A stretch of DNA of 64,000 nt, from contig NZ_FYAU01000008.1 of assembly GCF_900185725.1 (NCBI RefSeq), forward strand, positions 62,001 to 126,000. The letters run 5' to 3'. The DNA comes from Stappia sp. TSB10P1A. Its GTDB lineage: Bacteria; Pseudomonadota; Alphaproteobacteria; Rhizobiales; Stappiaceae. Below are positions 1 through 8,386 of the stretch, piece by piece; position 1 is the stretch's first letter, and each line of letters opens with the position of its first letter. A program made the position numbers and the translations under genes. Under the pieces are notes generated by a model. It made no database searches, had not been told where the DNA came from, and saw only the letters and a list, made by a program, of their open reading frames with translations.

Positions 1-163
1 CGACGATCCGCTCGCCGACAATCGCCACATCCGTCTCCGTCAGCGATCCGTCGAGGATGGAGAACAGCCAAACGTTGCGCACGACCAGATCGGCCGGGAT
101 TTCTCCCCGCCCGGCCGCGATCGCCCGCTCCAGAAAGGCGCGTGTTTCCATCGTGTTCGGCAT
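1..163 (-). CDS. Adenine deaminase-like amidohydrolase, N-terminal fragment
   Basis: Only the first 54 codons lie in the window; the gene runs off the left edge. The minus-strand frame begins at an ATG (161-163) preceded by an AGGGAGC ribosome binding site. It reads MPNTMETRAFLERAIAAGRG and continues with PADLVVRNVWLFSILDG and DVAIVGERIV. A short helical lead-in followed by an ADLVIRN-type beta strand and an AIxGxRI strand is the usual N-terminal composite domain of adenine deaminases and related amidohydrolases. The metal-binding motifs fall outside the window, so the substrate is inferred. It is divergent from the ROK regulator gene and shares a 176 bp intergenic region with it. Confidence 0.6.
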   Translation of the reverse strand, partial: MPNTMETRAFLERAIAAGRGEIPADLVVRNVWLFSILDGSLTETDVAIVGERIV

Positions 164-284
164 GTTCTGCTCCCTGGCGTGCGATCCCTGCACCCTGCCT
201 CGCATTCAAGCATGGCACAAGCGCGGCAGGGCGCGCCAGCACCACCCGACGTTGCGGATTCCGCGATGCAGCACGGAAAGCGGA

Positions 285-313
285 TTGACAAGGTCCCCGT
301 TCCGATAATTAAT
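285..313 (+). promoter_or_regulatory. Sigma70-type promoter of the fructose operon
   Basis: A perfect -35 TTGACA (285-290), a 17 bp spacer and a -10 ATTAAT (308-313, four of six matches) lie about 27 bp upstream of the ROK regulator ATG. The stretch 305-335 is AT-rich, unlike the surrounding DNA. The likely start point near 320 gives a short leader. Repressor binding here by the ROK protein is plausible but not demonstrated by the sequence. Confidence 0.55.
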
Positions 314-339
314 AAATCAACTGAAAGAAATAAAACCGC

Positions 340-1689
340 ATGACGATCCGCCCGGCAGAGGCGGAGGCGGATCAGGGGAGGACAGTCGAGGTGGCCAGGC
401 GCCCGCTTGTCGGACAGGGATCGAATTCCGTTCAGTTGCGCCGCTACAACGAGCGCATCGTGCTGCAGGTGCTGCGCCGGGTCGGCGAGGCGTCCAAGGC
501 CGATCTCGCGCGCCTTGCCCAGCTCACCAACGCCGCCATCGGCGGCATCATCCAGGACCTGACGACCAGCGGCCTGATCGAGACCCTGGGCAAGCGGCAC
601 GACGGCGGCCGCGGTCAGCCGGCGACGATGCTGCGCCTGGCGGCGACGGGGGCCTACGGCTTCGGCGTGCGCATCGACCGGACCTCGATCGAGACGGTGC
701 TGGCGGACTTTTCCGGCCGCATCATCGGCCGCCAGTCGCATGACCGCTTCCTGCCCGAACCCGAGCGGGTGGTCGACATCGTCGCCCGCGACATCGCCAG
801 CCTGCTGCGTCTCGTCTCGCCGGAAGAGCATGCGCGCATCGCCGGGGTCGGCGTCGCCATGCCGTTCAACCTCGGCTCCTGGCTGCATGAACTCGGCCTG
901 CCGAGGGCGAACTTCCACCTGTGGGACGACATCGACTTCAAGCAACTCCTGCAGGATGCCATCGACTTCCCGGTCTTCTCCGAAAACGACGGCACCGCCG
1001 CCGCCATCGCCGAGCTGTTTTCCGGCGCCGGCCGACATGCCGACGATTTCCTCTACCTGTTCCTCGGCCCCGCCATCGGCGGCGGCGTCGTCTATGGCGG
1101 CGACTGCGTCAAGGGCGTGCGGGGCAATGCCGGCGACGTCGCGATGATCCCGGTGCCGCGCAGCCGCCTCGCCTCCGCCCCGGCGCCGCGCGGCGAGATG
1201 GACATCCTGCTGACCCGCGCCTCGCTCTCGGCGCTGAAGCGCCACCTTGCCCATCACGGTATCGTCGCCGAGACGCGGGACGATCTCGAGCGGGCCGTGG
1301 AAAGCAACCACCCGGCGGTCGAGGAATGGCTTGCCGACTGCGTCGCCGCGCTGACGCCGGCGATCTGGTCGGCGATCTCGCTGATCGACGTGCCGCTCGT
1401 CGTCATCGACTTCGACATCGACGGCGGCCTGCCGCAGCGGCTGATCGACGAGTTGACCCGCGCGCTGGCGCTGGCCGCGCCGCAGTCGCGCGTGCCGCCG
1501 CGCCTGCAGCGCGGCTCCTTCGGCCAAGACGCGGGCGCCGCCGGCGCCGCCAACCTGCCGATCTTCTTCAACTATTCGCCCCGCACCGCGATCCTGACCG
1601 CGAACGAGGGCAAACAGGGTGCCGCCGATGCCGCCGCGCGCAAGGCGCGAAAGGACATCGAGCCCGCACAGGATGGCCGTCCGGCATGA
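340..1689 (+). CDS. frcR: ROK-family transcriptional regulator of fructose uptake
   Basis: The 449-residue protein has an N-terminal winged helix-turn-helix (about residues 30-85, with [19 protein letters not shown]) followed by a ROK sugar-kinase-like domain (about 105-400, with GIGVAMPFN-like, [12 protein letters not shown] and [13 protein letters not shown] segments). ROK repressors sense sugars or sugar phosphates and control adjacent transport operons. It lies directly upstream of frcB with only 52 bp between them, the arrangement known for fructose (frc) loci in Rhizobium relatives. The start was chosen at the first ATG after the promoter at 285-313; the ribosome binding site is weak (GAAAG). 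The inducer is inferred from the neighbouring genes. Confidence 0.82.
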   Translation: MTIRPAEAEADQGRTVEVARRPLVGQGSNSVQLRRYNERIVLQVLRRVGEASKADLARLAQLTNAAIGGIIQDLTTSGLIETLGKRHDGGRGQPATMLRLAATGAYGFGVRIDRTSIETVLADFSGRIIGRQSHDRFLPEPERVVDIVARDIASLLRLVSPEEHARIAGVGVAMPFNLGSWLHELGLPRANFHLWDDIDFKQLLQDAIDFPVFSENDGTAAAIAELFSGAGRHADDFLYLFLGPAIGGGVVYGGDCVKGVRGNAGDVAMIPVPRSRLASAPAPRGEMDILLTRASLSALKRHLAHHGIVAETRDDLERAVESNHPAVEEWLADCVAALTPAIWSAISLIDVPLVVIDFDIDGGLPQRLIDELTRALALAAPQSRVPPRLQRGSFGQDAGAAGAANLPIFFNYSPRTAILTANEGKQGAADAAARKARKDIEPAQDGRPA

Positions 1690-1741
1690 GGAGCCGGGCG
1701 GTCCGCGACGCGATCGCAAAACCAACTGGGAGGAACTGACC

Positions 1742-2758
1742 ATGCTTAGGAAACTGATGCTCGCCGGCACCGTGCTCGGCATCGCCGCCGCCACTCCGGC
1801 GCTCGGCGCCGACATCACGGCCTGCCTCGTCACCAAGACGGACACCAATCCGTTCTTCGTCAAGATGAAGGAAGGCGCCACCGCCAAGGCGGCCGAACTC
1901 GGCATCCAGCTCAAGTCCTATGCCGGCAAGATCGACGGCGACCACGAGAGCCAGGTCGCCGCCATCGAGACCTGCATCGCCGACGGCGCCAAGGGCATCC
2001 TGATCACCGCCTCCGACACCAAGGCCATCGTCGACAGCGTCAGGCAGGCGCGCAATGCCGGCATTCTCGTCATCGCCCTCGACACGCCGCTGGAGCCCAC
2101 CGACGCGGCCGATGCGACCTTCGCCACCGACAATTTCAAGGCCGGCGAACTGATCGGCCAGTGGGCCCTTGCCACCCTCGGCGATGCGGCGGCGGATGCC
2201 AAGATCGCCATGCTCGACCTCGCCGTCAGCCAGCCCTCCGTCGACGTGCTGCGCAACCAGGGCTTCCTGACCGGCTTCGGCATCGACGTGAAGGACCCGA
2301 ACCGCTGGGGCGACGAGGACGATCCGCGTATCGTCGGCAACGACGTGACCGCCGGCAACGAGGAAGGCGGCCGCCGCGCCATGGAGAACCTTCTGACCAA
2401 GGATCCGATGATCAACGTCGTCTACACGATCAACGAGCCGGCCGCCGCCGGCGCCTATGAGGCGCTGAAGGCGATGGGCCGCGAGAAGGACGTGCTGATC
2501 GTCTCCGTCGACGGCGGCTGCCCGGGCGTCAAGAATGTCGTCGACGGCGTCATCGGCGCCACCTCGCAGCAATATCCGCTGCTGATGGCCTCGCTCGGCA
2601 TCGAGGCGATCAAGACCTTCGCCGACACCGGCGCCAAGCCGGAGCCGACGCCGGGCAAGACCTTCTTCGACACCGGCGTGGCACTCGTCACCGACCGGCC
2701 GGCGGAGGGCGTACCCTCCATCGACACCAAGGAAGGTCTGGACAAGTGCTGGGGCTGA
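1742..2758 (+). CDS. frcB: Fructose ABC transporter, periplasmic binding protein
   Basis: The 338-residue periplasmic protein belongs to the ribose/fructose-binding (type I, CUT2) family. A Sec signal peptide covers residues 1-23 with cleavage after ATPALGA. The mature part starts [19 protein letters not shown], followed by [18 protein letters not shown] and a hinge-rich C-terminal lobe with [20 protein letters not shown]. The start at 1742 is supported by GGGAGGAAC just upstream; reading from an earlier ATG would add 41 arginine-rich residues ahead of the signal peptide. It captures fructose for FrcC/FrcA. A strong stem-loop (2786-2816) follows the gene, as is common after binding-protein genes. 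Confidence 0.9.
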   Translation: MLRKLMLAGTVLGIAAATPALGADITACLVTKTDTNPFFVKMKEGATAKAAELGIQLKSYAGKIDGDHESQVAAIETCIADGAKGILITASDTKAIVDSVRQARNAGILVIALDTPLEPTDAADATFATDNFKAGELIGQWALATLGDAAADAKIAMLDLAVSQPSVDVLRNQGFLTGFGIDVKDPNRWGDEDDPRIVGNDVTAGNEEGGRRAMENLLTKDPMINVVYTINEPAAAGAYEALKAMGREKDVLIVSVDGGCPGVKNVVDGVIGATSQQYPLLMASLGIEAIKTFADTGAKPEPTPGKTFFDTGVALVTDRPAEGVPSIDTKEGLDKCWG

Positions 2759-2785
2759 TGCCCGGCACCAGATACTGAGGAAAGC

Positions 2786-2816
2786 TCCGCGCGGGACGGC
2801 ACCCGCCCCGCGCGGA
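2786..2816 (+). promoter_or_regulatory. Intra-operon stem-loop after frcB
   Basis: A perfect 10 bp stem (TCCGCGCGGG, 2786-2795, with its complement at 2807-2816) closes an 11-base loop and has no T-tract. Stem-loops at this place in ABC operons are known to stabilise the upstream binding-protein mRNA and to cause partial read-through, giving more binding protein than permease. That role is inferred. Confidence 0.55.
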
Positions 2817-2854
2817 CGATCCGCCGGCACCCATCGCCGGCACGGCCGTCCAGG

Positions 2855-2904
2855 CAAGATTGTGGGGCCGGGCAAGGTTGCGGGGCCGGGTAAGGTTGCG
2901 GGGG
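2855..2904 (+). repeat. 18-bp tandem repeat, 2.8 copies, upstream of frcC
   Basis: The unit CAAGGTTGCGGGGCCGGG occurs at 2855-2872 (two substitutions), 2873-2890 (exact) and 2891-2904 (partial, first base T). The array ends about 10 bp before the frcC start codon, and its last GGGGGAGGAG segment doubles as the ribosome binding site. Confidence 0.85.
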
Positions 2905-2914
2905 AGGAGACCCA

Positions 2915-3991
2915 ATGAGCGACGCACAGACATCCGCGAAAGACGACTTCGAGAAAGGCCTTGCCGGGAGTTCGACGCAGGTCGCCGCCTTCGCGCGCGC
3001 CGACCGGCCGCTGATCGACCGCATCCAGCACCGCCTGCACGCCCGGCCGGAATTCGTGCCGCTGATCGTGCTGCTGCTGTCGCTGGTGGTCTTCGGCATC
3101 CTGCTCGGCTCGAAATTCTTCTCGCCCTTCACCCTGACCCTGATCCTGCAGCAGGTCGCCATTGTCGGCATCGTCGGCTGCGCCCAGTCGCTGGTGATCC
3201 TCACCGCCGGCATCGATCTTTCGGTCGGCGCGATCATGGTCCTGTCGTCGGTGGTGATGGGCCAGTTCACCTTCCGCTACGGGCTTCCGGCCGAGATCGC
3301 GGTGCTGTGCGGCCTCGCCTGCGGCGCCTTGTGCGGCTTCATCAACGGCGCCCTTGTCGCCTGGATGCGCCTGCCGCCCTTCATCGTCACGCTCGGCATG
3401 TGGCAGATCGTGCTGGCAACGAACTTCCTGTATTCGGCCAACGAGACGATCCGCAGCCAGGACATCGAGGCAAATGCGCCGATCCTCCAGTTCTTCGGCG
3501 AGAAGTTCACCATCGGCGGCGCCGTCTTCACCTATGGCGTGATCGCCATGCTGGTGCTGGTTCTGGTGCTGAACTACGTGCTCAACCACACCGCCTGGGG
3601 ACGGCATGTCTATGCGATAGGCGACGACCCGGACGCCGCCGAACTCGCCGGCGTGCGCGTCTCCCGCATCCGCATCTCGGTCTATACGCTCGCCGGTCTG
3701 ATCTGCGCGATTGCCGGCTGGGCGATGATCGGCCGGCTCGGCTCGGTCTCGCCGACCAGCGGCCAGTTCACCAACATCGAATCCATCACCGCCGTGGTGA
3801 TCGGCGGCATCTCGCTGTTCGGCGGACGCGGCTCGATCCTCGGCATGCTGTTCGGCGCGCTCATCGTCGGCGTTTTCTCGCTCGGCCTGCGCCTGATCGG
3901 CACCGACCCGCAATGGACCTATCTGCTGATCGGCGTGCTGATCATCGCCGCCGTCGCCATCGACCAGTGGATCAGAAAGGTTGCAGCATGA
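2915..3991 (+). CDS. frcC: Fructose ABC transporter, permease
   Basis: The 358-residue inner-membrane permease is of the RbsC/FrcC (CUT2, BPD_transp_2) type. A polar N-terminus of about 45 residues precedes eight to ten hydrophobic helices, beginning with FVPLIVLLLSLVVFGILLG. The conserved cytoplasmic coupling region appears as LTAGIDLSVGAIM near the middle and AVVIGGISLFGGRGSI near the C-terminus. The start ATG has GGGGGAGGAG at the usual distance. The stop overlaps the frcA start (ATGA), so the two are translationally coupled. Confidence 0.9.
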   Translation: MSDAQTSAKDDFEKGLAGSSTQVAAFARADRPLIDRIQHRLHARPEFVPLIVLLLSLVVFGILLGSKFFSPFTLTLILQQVAIVGIVGCAQSLVILTAGIDLSVGAIMVLSSVVMGQFTFRYGLPAEIAVLCGLACGALCGFINGALVAWMRLPPFIVTLGMWQIVLATNFLYSANETIRSQDIEANAPILQFFGEKFTIGGAVFTYGVIAMLVLVLVLNYVLNHTAWGRHVYAIGDDPDAAELAGVRVSRIRISVYTLAGLICAIAGWAMIGRLGSVSPTSGQFTNIESITAVVIGGISLFGGRGSILGMLFGALIVGVFSLGLRLIGTDPQWTYLLIGVLIIAAVAIDQWIRKVAA

Positions 3992-4767
3992 CCCGCGAAC
4001 CGATCCTCACCGCCCGCGGCCTCGTCAAGCGCTATGGCCGCGTCGTCGCCCTCGACCGGGCGGACTTCGACCTCTATCCCGGCGAGATCCTCGCCGTGAT
4101 CGGCGACAACGGCGCCGGCAAGTCGACCCTGATCAAGGCGATCTCGGGCGCGGTCGTGCCGGACGAAGGCGAGATCCGGCTCGACGGTCGGCCGGTCCAG
4201 TTCACCTCGCCGATGCAGGCGCGCGAGGCCGGCATCGAGACGGTCTACCAGAACCTCGCCCTGTCGCCGGCCCTGTCGATTGCCGACAATCTGTTCATGG
4301 GCCGCGAGTTGCGCCACCCCGGCTGGATGGGCAAATACCTGCGCAAGCTCGACCGCAAGGCGATGGAGAAGATCGCCCGCGAGAAGCTGTCCGAGCTCGG
4401 GCTGATGACCATCCAGAACATCAACCAGGCGGTGGAGACCCTGTCCGGCGGCCAGCGCCAGGGCGTCGCCGTGGCCCGCGCCGCCGCCTTCGGCTCCAAG
4501 GTGGTGATCATGGACGAGCCGACCGCCGCCCTCGGCGTCAAGGAAAGCCGCAAGGTCCTCGACCTGATCCGCGACGTGAAGGCGCGCGGCCTGCCTATCG
4601 TGCTGATCTCGCACAACATGCCGCATGTCTTCGAGGTCGCCGACCGCATCCATATCCATCGCCTCGGGCGTCGTGCCTGTGTCATAAGACCGAACGACTT
4701 CTCCATGTCGGACGCCGTCGCCATCATGACCGGCGCGATGGAACCGCCGCAGGCCGTGGCGGCCTGA
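3988..4767 (+). CDS. frcA: Fructose ABC transporter, ATP-binding protein
   Basis: The 259-residue single ABC domain powers the FrcBC importer. Visible motifs are Walker A GDNGAGKST (39-47), Q-loop YQN (87-89), signature LSGGQRQ (152-158), Walker B VVIMDEP (172-178) and H-loop His209. Unlike RbsA or MglA it has one nucleotide-binding domain, the usual FrcA form of about 260 residues, so it must act as a homodimer. It overlaps frcC by four bases. Confidence 0.92.
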   Translation: MTREPILTARGLVKRYGRVVALDRADFDLYPGEILAVIGDNGAGKSTLIKAISGAVVPDEGEIRLDGRPVQFTSPMQAREAGIETVYQNLALSPALSIADNLFMGRELRHPGWMGKYLRKLDRKAMEKIAREKLSELGLMTIQNINQAVETLSGGQRQGVAVARAAAFGSKVVIMDEPTAALGVKESRKVLDLIRDVKARGLPIVLISHNMPHVFEVADRIHIHRLGRRACVIRPNDFSMSDAVAIMTGAMEPPQAVAA

Positions 4768-4787
4768 GACCCCGGAGGCCCACCTGG

Positions 4788-5777
4788 ATGCGCCTGTTGC
4801 TGACTGCCGCCGTGCTGGCCGCCTCGCTCGCAGCGGCCTCGGCCGCCGAGATCGAGGCGCCCGGCCCGCAGGGACCGCTGCGCGGCCTCCTCGCGGGCCC
4901 GGCCGGGGCTGACGCTCCGGTGGTGCTGATGATCCCCGGCTCGGGCACCAGCGACCGCGACGGCAACCAGCTCCCCGGCATCCGCGCCGCGACGCTGCGG
5001 CTGCTGGCGGAAGGGCTCGCCGCCCGCGGCATCGCCTCCGCCCGCGTCGACAAGCGCGGGCTGCATGGCAGCAGCGAGGCCGTGCCCGATCCGGAAGACG
5101 TGACGCTGGCCGCCTATGCCGACGACGCCCATGCCTGGATCAAGGTCCTGCGCGCGAGAACCGGCGCGCCCTGCGTCTGGATCCTCGGCCATAGCGAGGG
5201 CGGCCTCGTGGCGCTGAAGACGGCAAGCACCCGCCCCGAGGGCATCTGCGGCCTGGTGCTGGCCGCGACCCCGGGCCGTCCGCTTGGCGCCCTGCTGCGC
5301 GAACAGTTCCGCGCGAACCTGCCCGAAAGCCCGCTGCGCCAGCCGACGCTGGACGCGCTCGAGACGCTGCTGTCGGCGCTGGAAGCCGGCCAACCGGCCG
5401 ATCTTTCCAACGTCAACCCGCAGCTTGCCGGGATCTTTCGCCCCTCGGTGCAGCCCTATGTGATCGACCTGCTCGCCCACGATCCGGCGAAGATGATCGC
5501 CGCGACGGACCTGCCCGTCCTGATCCTGCAGGGCACGACCGACCTGCAGGTGACGATGGCCGACGCCGAGGCGCTCGCCGCCGCCCGCCCCGATGCGCGC
5601 CTCGTGCGCCTTGACGGCGTCAACCACATGTTCAAGTCGGCACCGGCCGAGCGGACAGCCAATCTCGAGGCTTACGCGAACCCCGACCTCCCCCTCGCCG
5701 ACGGCGTCCTTGAGGCCATCGCCGGGATGGTTCTCGACGACCCCGGCACGACATCCCGAAGGAGCCCCGTTCAATGA
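4788..5777 (+). CDS. Exported alpha/beta hydrolase in the fructose operon
   Basis: The 329-residue protein has a clear Sec signal peptide (MRLLLTAAVLAASLAAASA, cleavage about residue 19-20). The mature domain is an alpha/beta hydrolase of the dienelactone-hydrolase or prolyl-peptidase-like type: oxyanion segment MIPGSGTSDRDGN, nucleophile elbow GHSEGG, acid in LILQGTTDLQV and histidine in LDGVNHMFK. GGAGG lies eight bases before the start at 4788. It sits 20 bp after frcA and overlaps frcK by four bases (ATGA), so it is an operon member. The substrate is unknown; removal of acyl groups from a sugar ester before uptake is a guess from context. Confidence 0.8.
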   Translation: MRLLLTAAVLAASLAAASAAEIEAPGPQGPLRGLLAGPAGADAPVVLMIPGSGTSDRDGNQLPGIRAATLRLLAEGLAARGIASARVDKRGLHGSSEAVPDPEDVTLAAYADDAHAWIKVLRARTGAPCVWILGHSEGGLVALKTASTRPEGICGLVLAATPGRPLGALLREQFRANLPESPLRQPTLDALETLLSALEAGQPADLSNVNPQLAGIFRPSVQPYVIDLLAHDPAKMIAATDLPVLILQGTTDLQVTMADAEALAAARPDARLVRLDGVNHMFKSAPAERTANLEAYANPDLPLADGVLEAIAGMVLDDPGTTSRRSPVQ

Positions 5778-6703
5778 TCCTCGTCTGCGGCGAAGCGCTG
5801 TTCGACCTGTTCGCCGAGGACGGCGACGGCGGGACGCTGACCCTCGATGCCCGCATCGGCGGCTCGCCCTTCAACGTCGCCATCGGCCTTGCGCGGCTCG
5901 AAGTGCCGGTCGCCTATTTCGGCGGCCTGTCGCGCGACTTCTTCGGCCGCCGTCTCAAGGCGGCGCTGGAGCGGGAGGGCGTCGATACCTCCCTCGTCAT
6001 CGACAGCGACGCGCTGACCACCCTCAGCGTCGTCGGTCTCGATGCCTCGGGCAGCCCGGCCTATTCCTTCTATGGCGAGGGCGCCGCCGACCGTCTCGTC
6101 ACGCCGGGTGACCTGCCGGCGCTTGCGGAGGGCATCGACACGATCCATCTCGGCTCGTTCTCGGCGCTCGTGCCGCCGGTCGGCGACGCCCTGCTGCACC
6201 TGGTGCGGCGCGAACATGGCCGGCGCCTCGTCGCCTATGATCCGAACATCCGGCCCACGGTCGTTGCCGACCTTGCCGCCTGGCGCGGCCGGCTCGACGC
6301 GCTCTTGCCGAATGTCGACCTGTTGAAGATCAGCGCCGAGGACGCGCAGACGCTCTATCCGGGCACCGACCCGGCCGAGCTGGCGCGCGACTGGCTCGCC
6401 AGAGGCCCCGCCCTGGTCGTGGTGACGCGGGGACGCGAGGGCGCGAGCGCCTTCACCGCGACATCGACGGCAAGCGTTGCCGGCCGTCCCGTCACGGTCG
6501 CCGACACGGTCGGAGCCGGCGACACGTTCCAGGCGGCGCTGCTCGCGCGCCTTGGAGACACCGCCGCGCGCAGCCGCGCCGGGCTTTCCGGCCTTGGGGA
6601 CGACGCGCTCGCCGATCTTCTGGAGTATGCAGGCAGAGCCTCTGCCATTACCTGTACCCGGCGCGGAGCGGACCTCCCCCGCCGTGCCGAACTCGCCGCC
6701 TGA
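5774..6703 (+). CDS. frcK: Fructokinase (PfkB family)
   Basis: The 309-residue ribokinase-fold sugar kinase phosphorylates fructose to fructose 6-phosphate. The N-terminal GG motif region (RIGGSPFNVAIGLARL, 28-42) and the C-terminal PfkB signature DTVGAGDTFQAALLA (244-258, catalytic Asp250) are intact. AAGGAG precedes the start, which overlaps the hydrolase stop. Placement after frcBCA and before zwf supports fructose rather than ribose or adenosine as substrate. The product enters the Entner-Doudoroff route through Pgi and Zwf, both encoded nearby. Confidence 0.87.
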   Translation: MILVCGEALFDLFAEDGDGGTLTLDARIGGSPFNVAIGLARLEVPVAYFGGLSRDFFGRRLKAALEREGVDTSLVIDSDALTTLSVVGLDASGSPAYSFYGEGAADRLVTPGDLPALAEGIDTIHLGSFSALVPPVGDALLHLVRREHGRRLVAYDPNIRPTVVADLAAWRGRLDALLPNVDLLKISAEDAQTLYPGTDPAELARDWLARGPALVVVTRGREGASAFTATSTASVAGRPVTVADTVGAGDTFQAALLARLGDTAARSRAGLSGLGDDALADLLEYAGRASAITCTRRGADLPRRAELAA

Positions 6704-6733
6704 GGGCGAAACCGCACAAGTGAAAGGACCGCC

Positions 6734-8206
6734 ATGGCCGCGCGCGTCATCGAAGTCGCCCCGTTTGACCTGATCGTTTTCGGAGCCACCGGCGATCTGG
6801 CCCACCGGAAACTGCTGCCCGCCCTCTATCACCGCGATCTCGACGGCCAGCTCCCGGACGACGCCCGCATCCTCGCCTGTTCGCGGCGCGAGATGTCGAT
6901 CAGCGACTACCGCGAGTTCGCGCGGCAGGCGATCGACGAGCACGTTTCCGACGTCGAGCCCCACTCGCTGGCCCGCTTCCTCGACCGCCTGTTCTATATC
7001 GCGGCGGACGCCGCCGGGGACCGCGGCTGGCCGGACCTCGCCGCCGCCCTGTCCGGCCGCGAGGAGGTGGTGCGGGCCTTCTACCTCGCCGTCTCGCCGG
7101 ACTTCTTCGAGCCGATCTGCGAGCGCATCGGCACCCACGGCCTTGCCACGGAACTTGCCCGCGTCGTCATCGAAAAGCCGATCGGCAAGGACGGCGCCTC
7201 CGCCCGCGAGGTCAATGCCTCGATCGGCGCGGTGTTCCGCGAGGACCAGATCTTCCGCATCGACCACTATCTCGGCAAGGAGACGGTGCAGAACCTGATG
7301 GCCCTGCGCTTCGCCAATGCGCTGTTCGAGCCGCTGTGGAACGCCGCGCATATCGACCATGTGCAGATCACCGTCGCCGAGGCGCTCGGCGTCGAGGGCC
7401 GCGCCGGCTATTACGACACCGCCGGCGCCATGCGCGACATGGTGCAGAACCACATTCTCCAGCTCCTCTGCCTGGTCGCCATGGAGCCGCCCGAGTCGAT
7501 GGATGCGGATTCGGTGCGCGACGAGAAGCTGAAGGTGCTCAAGGCGCTGAAGCCGATGGATGCCGATCTCGCCGCCCGCGCCACGGTGCGCGGCCAGTAC
7601 CGCGCCGGCGCCTCGTCCGGCGGCGCCGTGCCCGGCTATCTGGAGGAGTTGAACGACCCCGCCTCGCAGACCGAGACCTTCGTCGCGGTGAAGGCGGAGA
7701 TCGCCAACTGGCGCTGGGCCAACGTTCCCTTCTACCTGCGCACCGGCAAGCGCCTCGCCGCCCGCGTCTCGGAAATCGTCGTGCAGTTTCACCCGATCCC
7801 GCATTCGATCTTCGGCGAGGAGGCCGGCGCGATCTCTCCGAACCGGCTGGTCATCCGCCTGCAGCCGGACGAGGGCGTGCGCATGCAGGTGATGATCAAG
7901 GACCCCGGCCCCGGCGGCATGCGCCTGCGCCAGGTGCCGCTCGACATGTCCTTCGCCAAGGCCTTCGCCGTGCGCAATCCGGACGCCTATGAGCGGCTGA
8001 TCATGGACGTCATCCGCGGCAACCAGACCCTGTTCATGCGCCGCGACGAGGTCGAGGCGGCCTGGGCTTGGGTCGATCCGATCCTGCAGGCCTGGTCGAC
8101 CTTGAAGGAACCGCCGAAGGGCTACACGTCAGGGACATGGGGACCATCGGCCGCCATCGCCCTGATCGAGCGCGACGGCCGCACCTGGTTCGAGGACCTG
8201 ATCTGA
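6734..8206 (+). CDS. zwf: Glucose-6-phosphate 1-dehydrogenase
   Basis: The 490-residue cytosolic enzyme oxidises glucose 6-phosphate to 6-phosphogluconolactone with NADP or NAD. The N-terminal dinucleotide fold shows GATGDLAHRKLLPAL, and the active-site signature RIDHYLGKE with the catalytic histidine region is present. Length matches the bacterial family. It lies 30 bp after frcK and is probably cotranscribed with it. The common downstream partner pgl is absent; the next gene is edd, after a hairpin and a 14 bp palindrome. Confidence 0.96.
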   Translation: MAARVIEVAPFDLIVFGATGDLAHRKLLPALYHRDLDGQLPDDARILACSRREMSISDYREFARQAIDEHVSDVEPHSLARFLDRLFYIAADAAGDRGWPDLAAALSGREEVVRAFYLAVSPDFFEPICERIGTHGLATELARVVIEKPIGKDGASAREVNASIGAVFREDQIFRIDHYLGKETVQNLMALRFANALFEPLWNAAHIDHVQITVAEALGVEGRAGYYDTAGAMRDMVQNHILQLLCLVAMEPPESMDADSVRDEKLKVLKALKPMDADLAARATVRGQYRAGASSGGAVPGYLEELNDPASQTETFVAVKAEIANWRWANVPFYLRTGKRLAARVSEIVVQFHPIPHSIFGEEAGAISPNRLVIRLQPDEGVRMQVMIKDPGPGGMRLRQVPLDMSFAKAFAVRNPDAYERLIMDVIRGNQTLFMRRDEVEAAWAWVDPILQAWSTLKEPPKGYTSGTWGPSAAIALIERDGRTWFEDLI

Positions 8207-8220
8207 ACGAACGAACTTGC

Positions 8221-8243
8221 CGGGATGCGGTGAACGCATCCCG
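8221..8243 (+). terminator. Perfect hairpin after zwf
   Basis: CGGGATGCG (8221-8229) pairs perfectly with 8235-8243 around a five-base loop, 15 bp after the zwf stop codon. There is no T-run, so it may be a weak terminator or an mRNA 3'-end stabiliser separating the frc-zwf unit from edd-eda. Confidence 0.5.
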
Positions 8244-8256
8244 GTTGAACGGGAAA

Positions 8257-8270
8257 TTAAATCGATTTAA
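8257..8270. promoter_or_regulatory. 14-bp palindrome, candidate LacI-type operator before edd
   Basis: TTAAATCGATTTAA is a perfect palindrome with the central CG typical of LacI/GalR-family operators. It stands out as AT-rich in a GC-rich region and lies 117 bp upstream of edd. No LacI-family gene is in the window, so the regulator would be encoded elsewhere. Binding is inferred. Confidence 0.45.
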
Positions 8271-8386
8271 ACGTCGTGCCGGAACAGGCATTCGCCTGCC
8301 GGTCCAACAGGATCGCCGGTCATCCGAAGTGAGCCATCCGGCCCACTCCCGCCGGACAGACCGCAACCGAAAGGACGGAACCCGCC

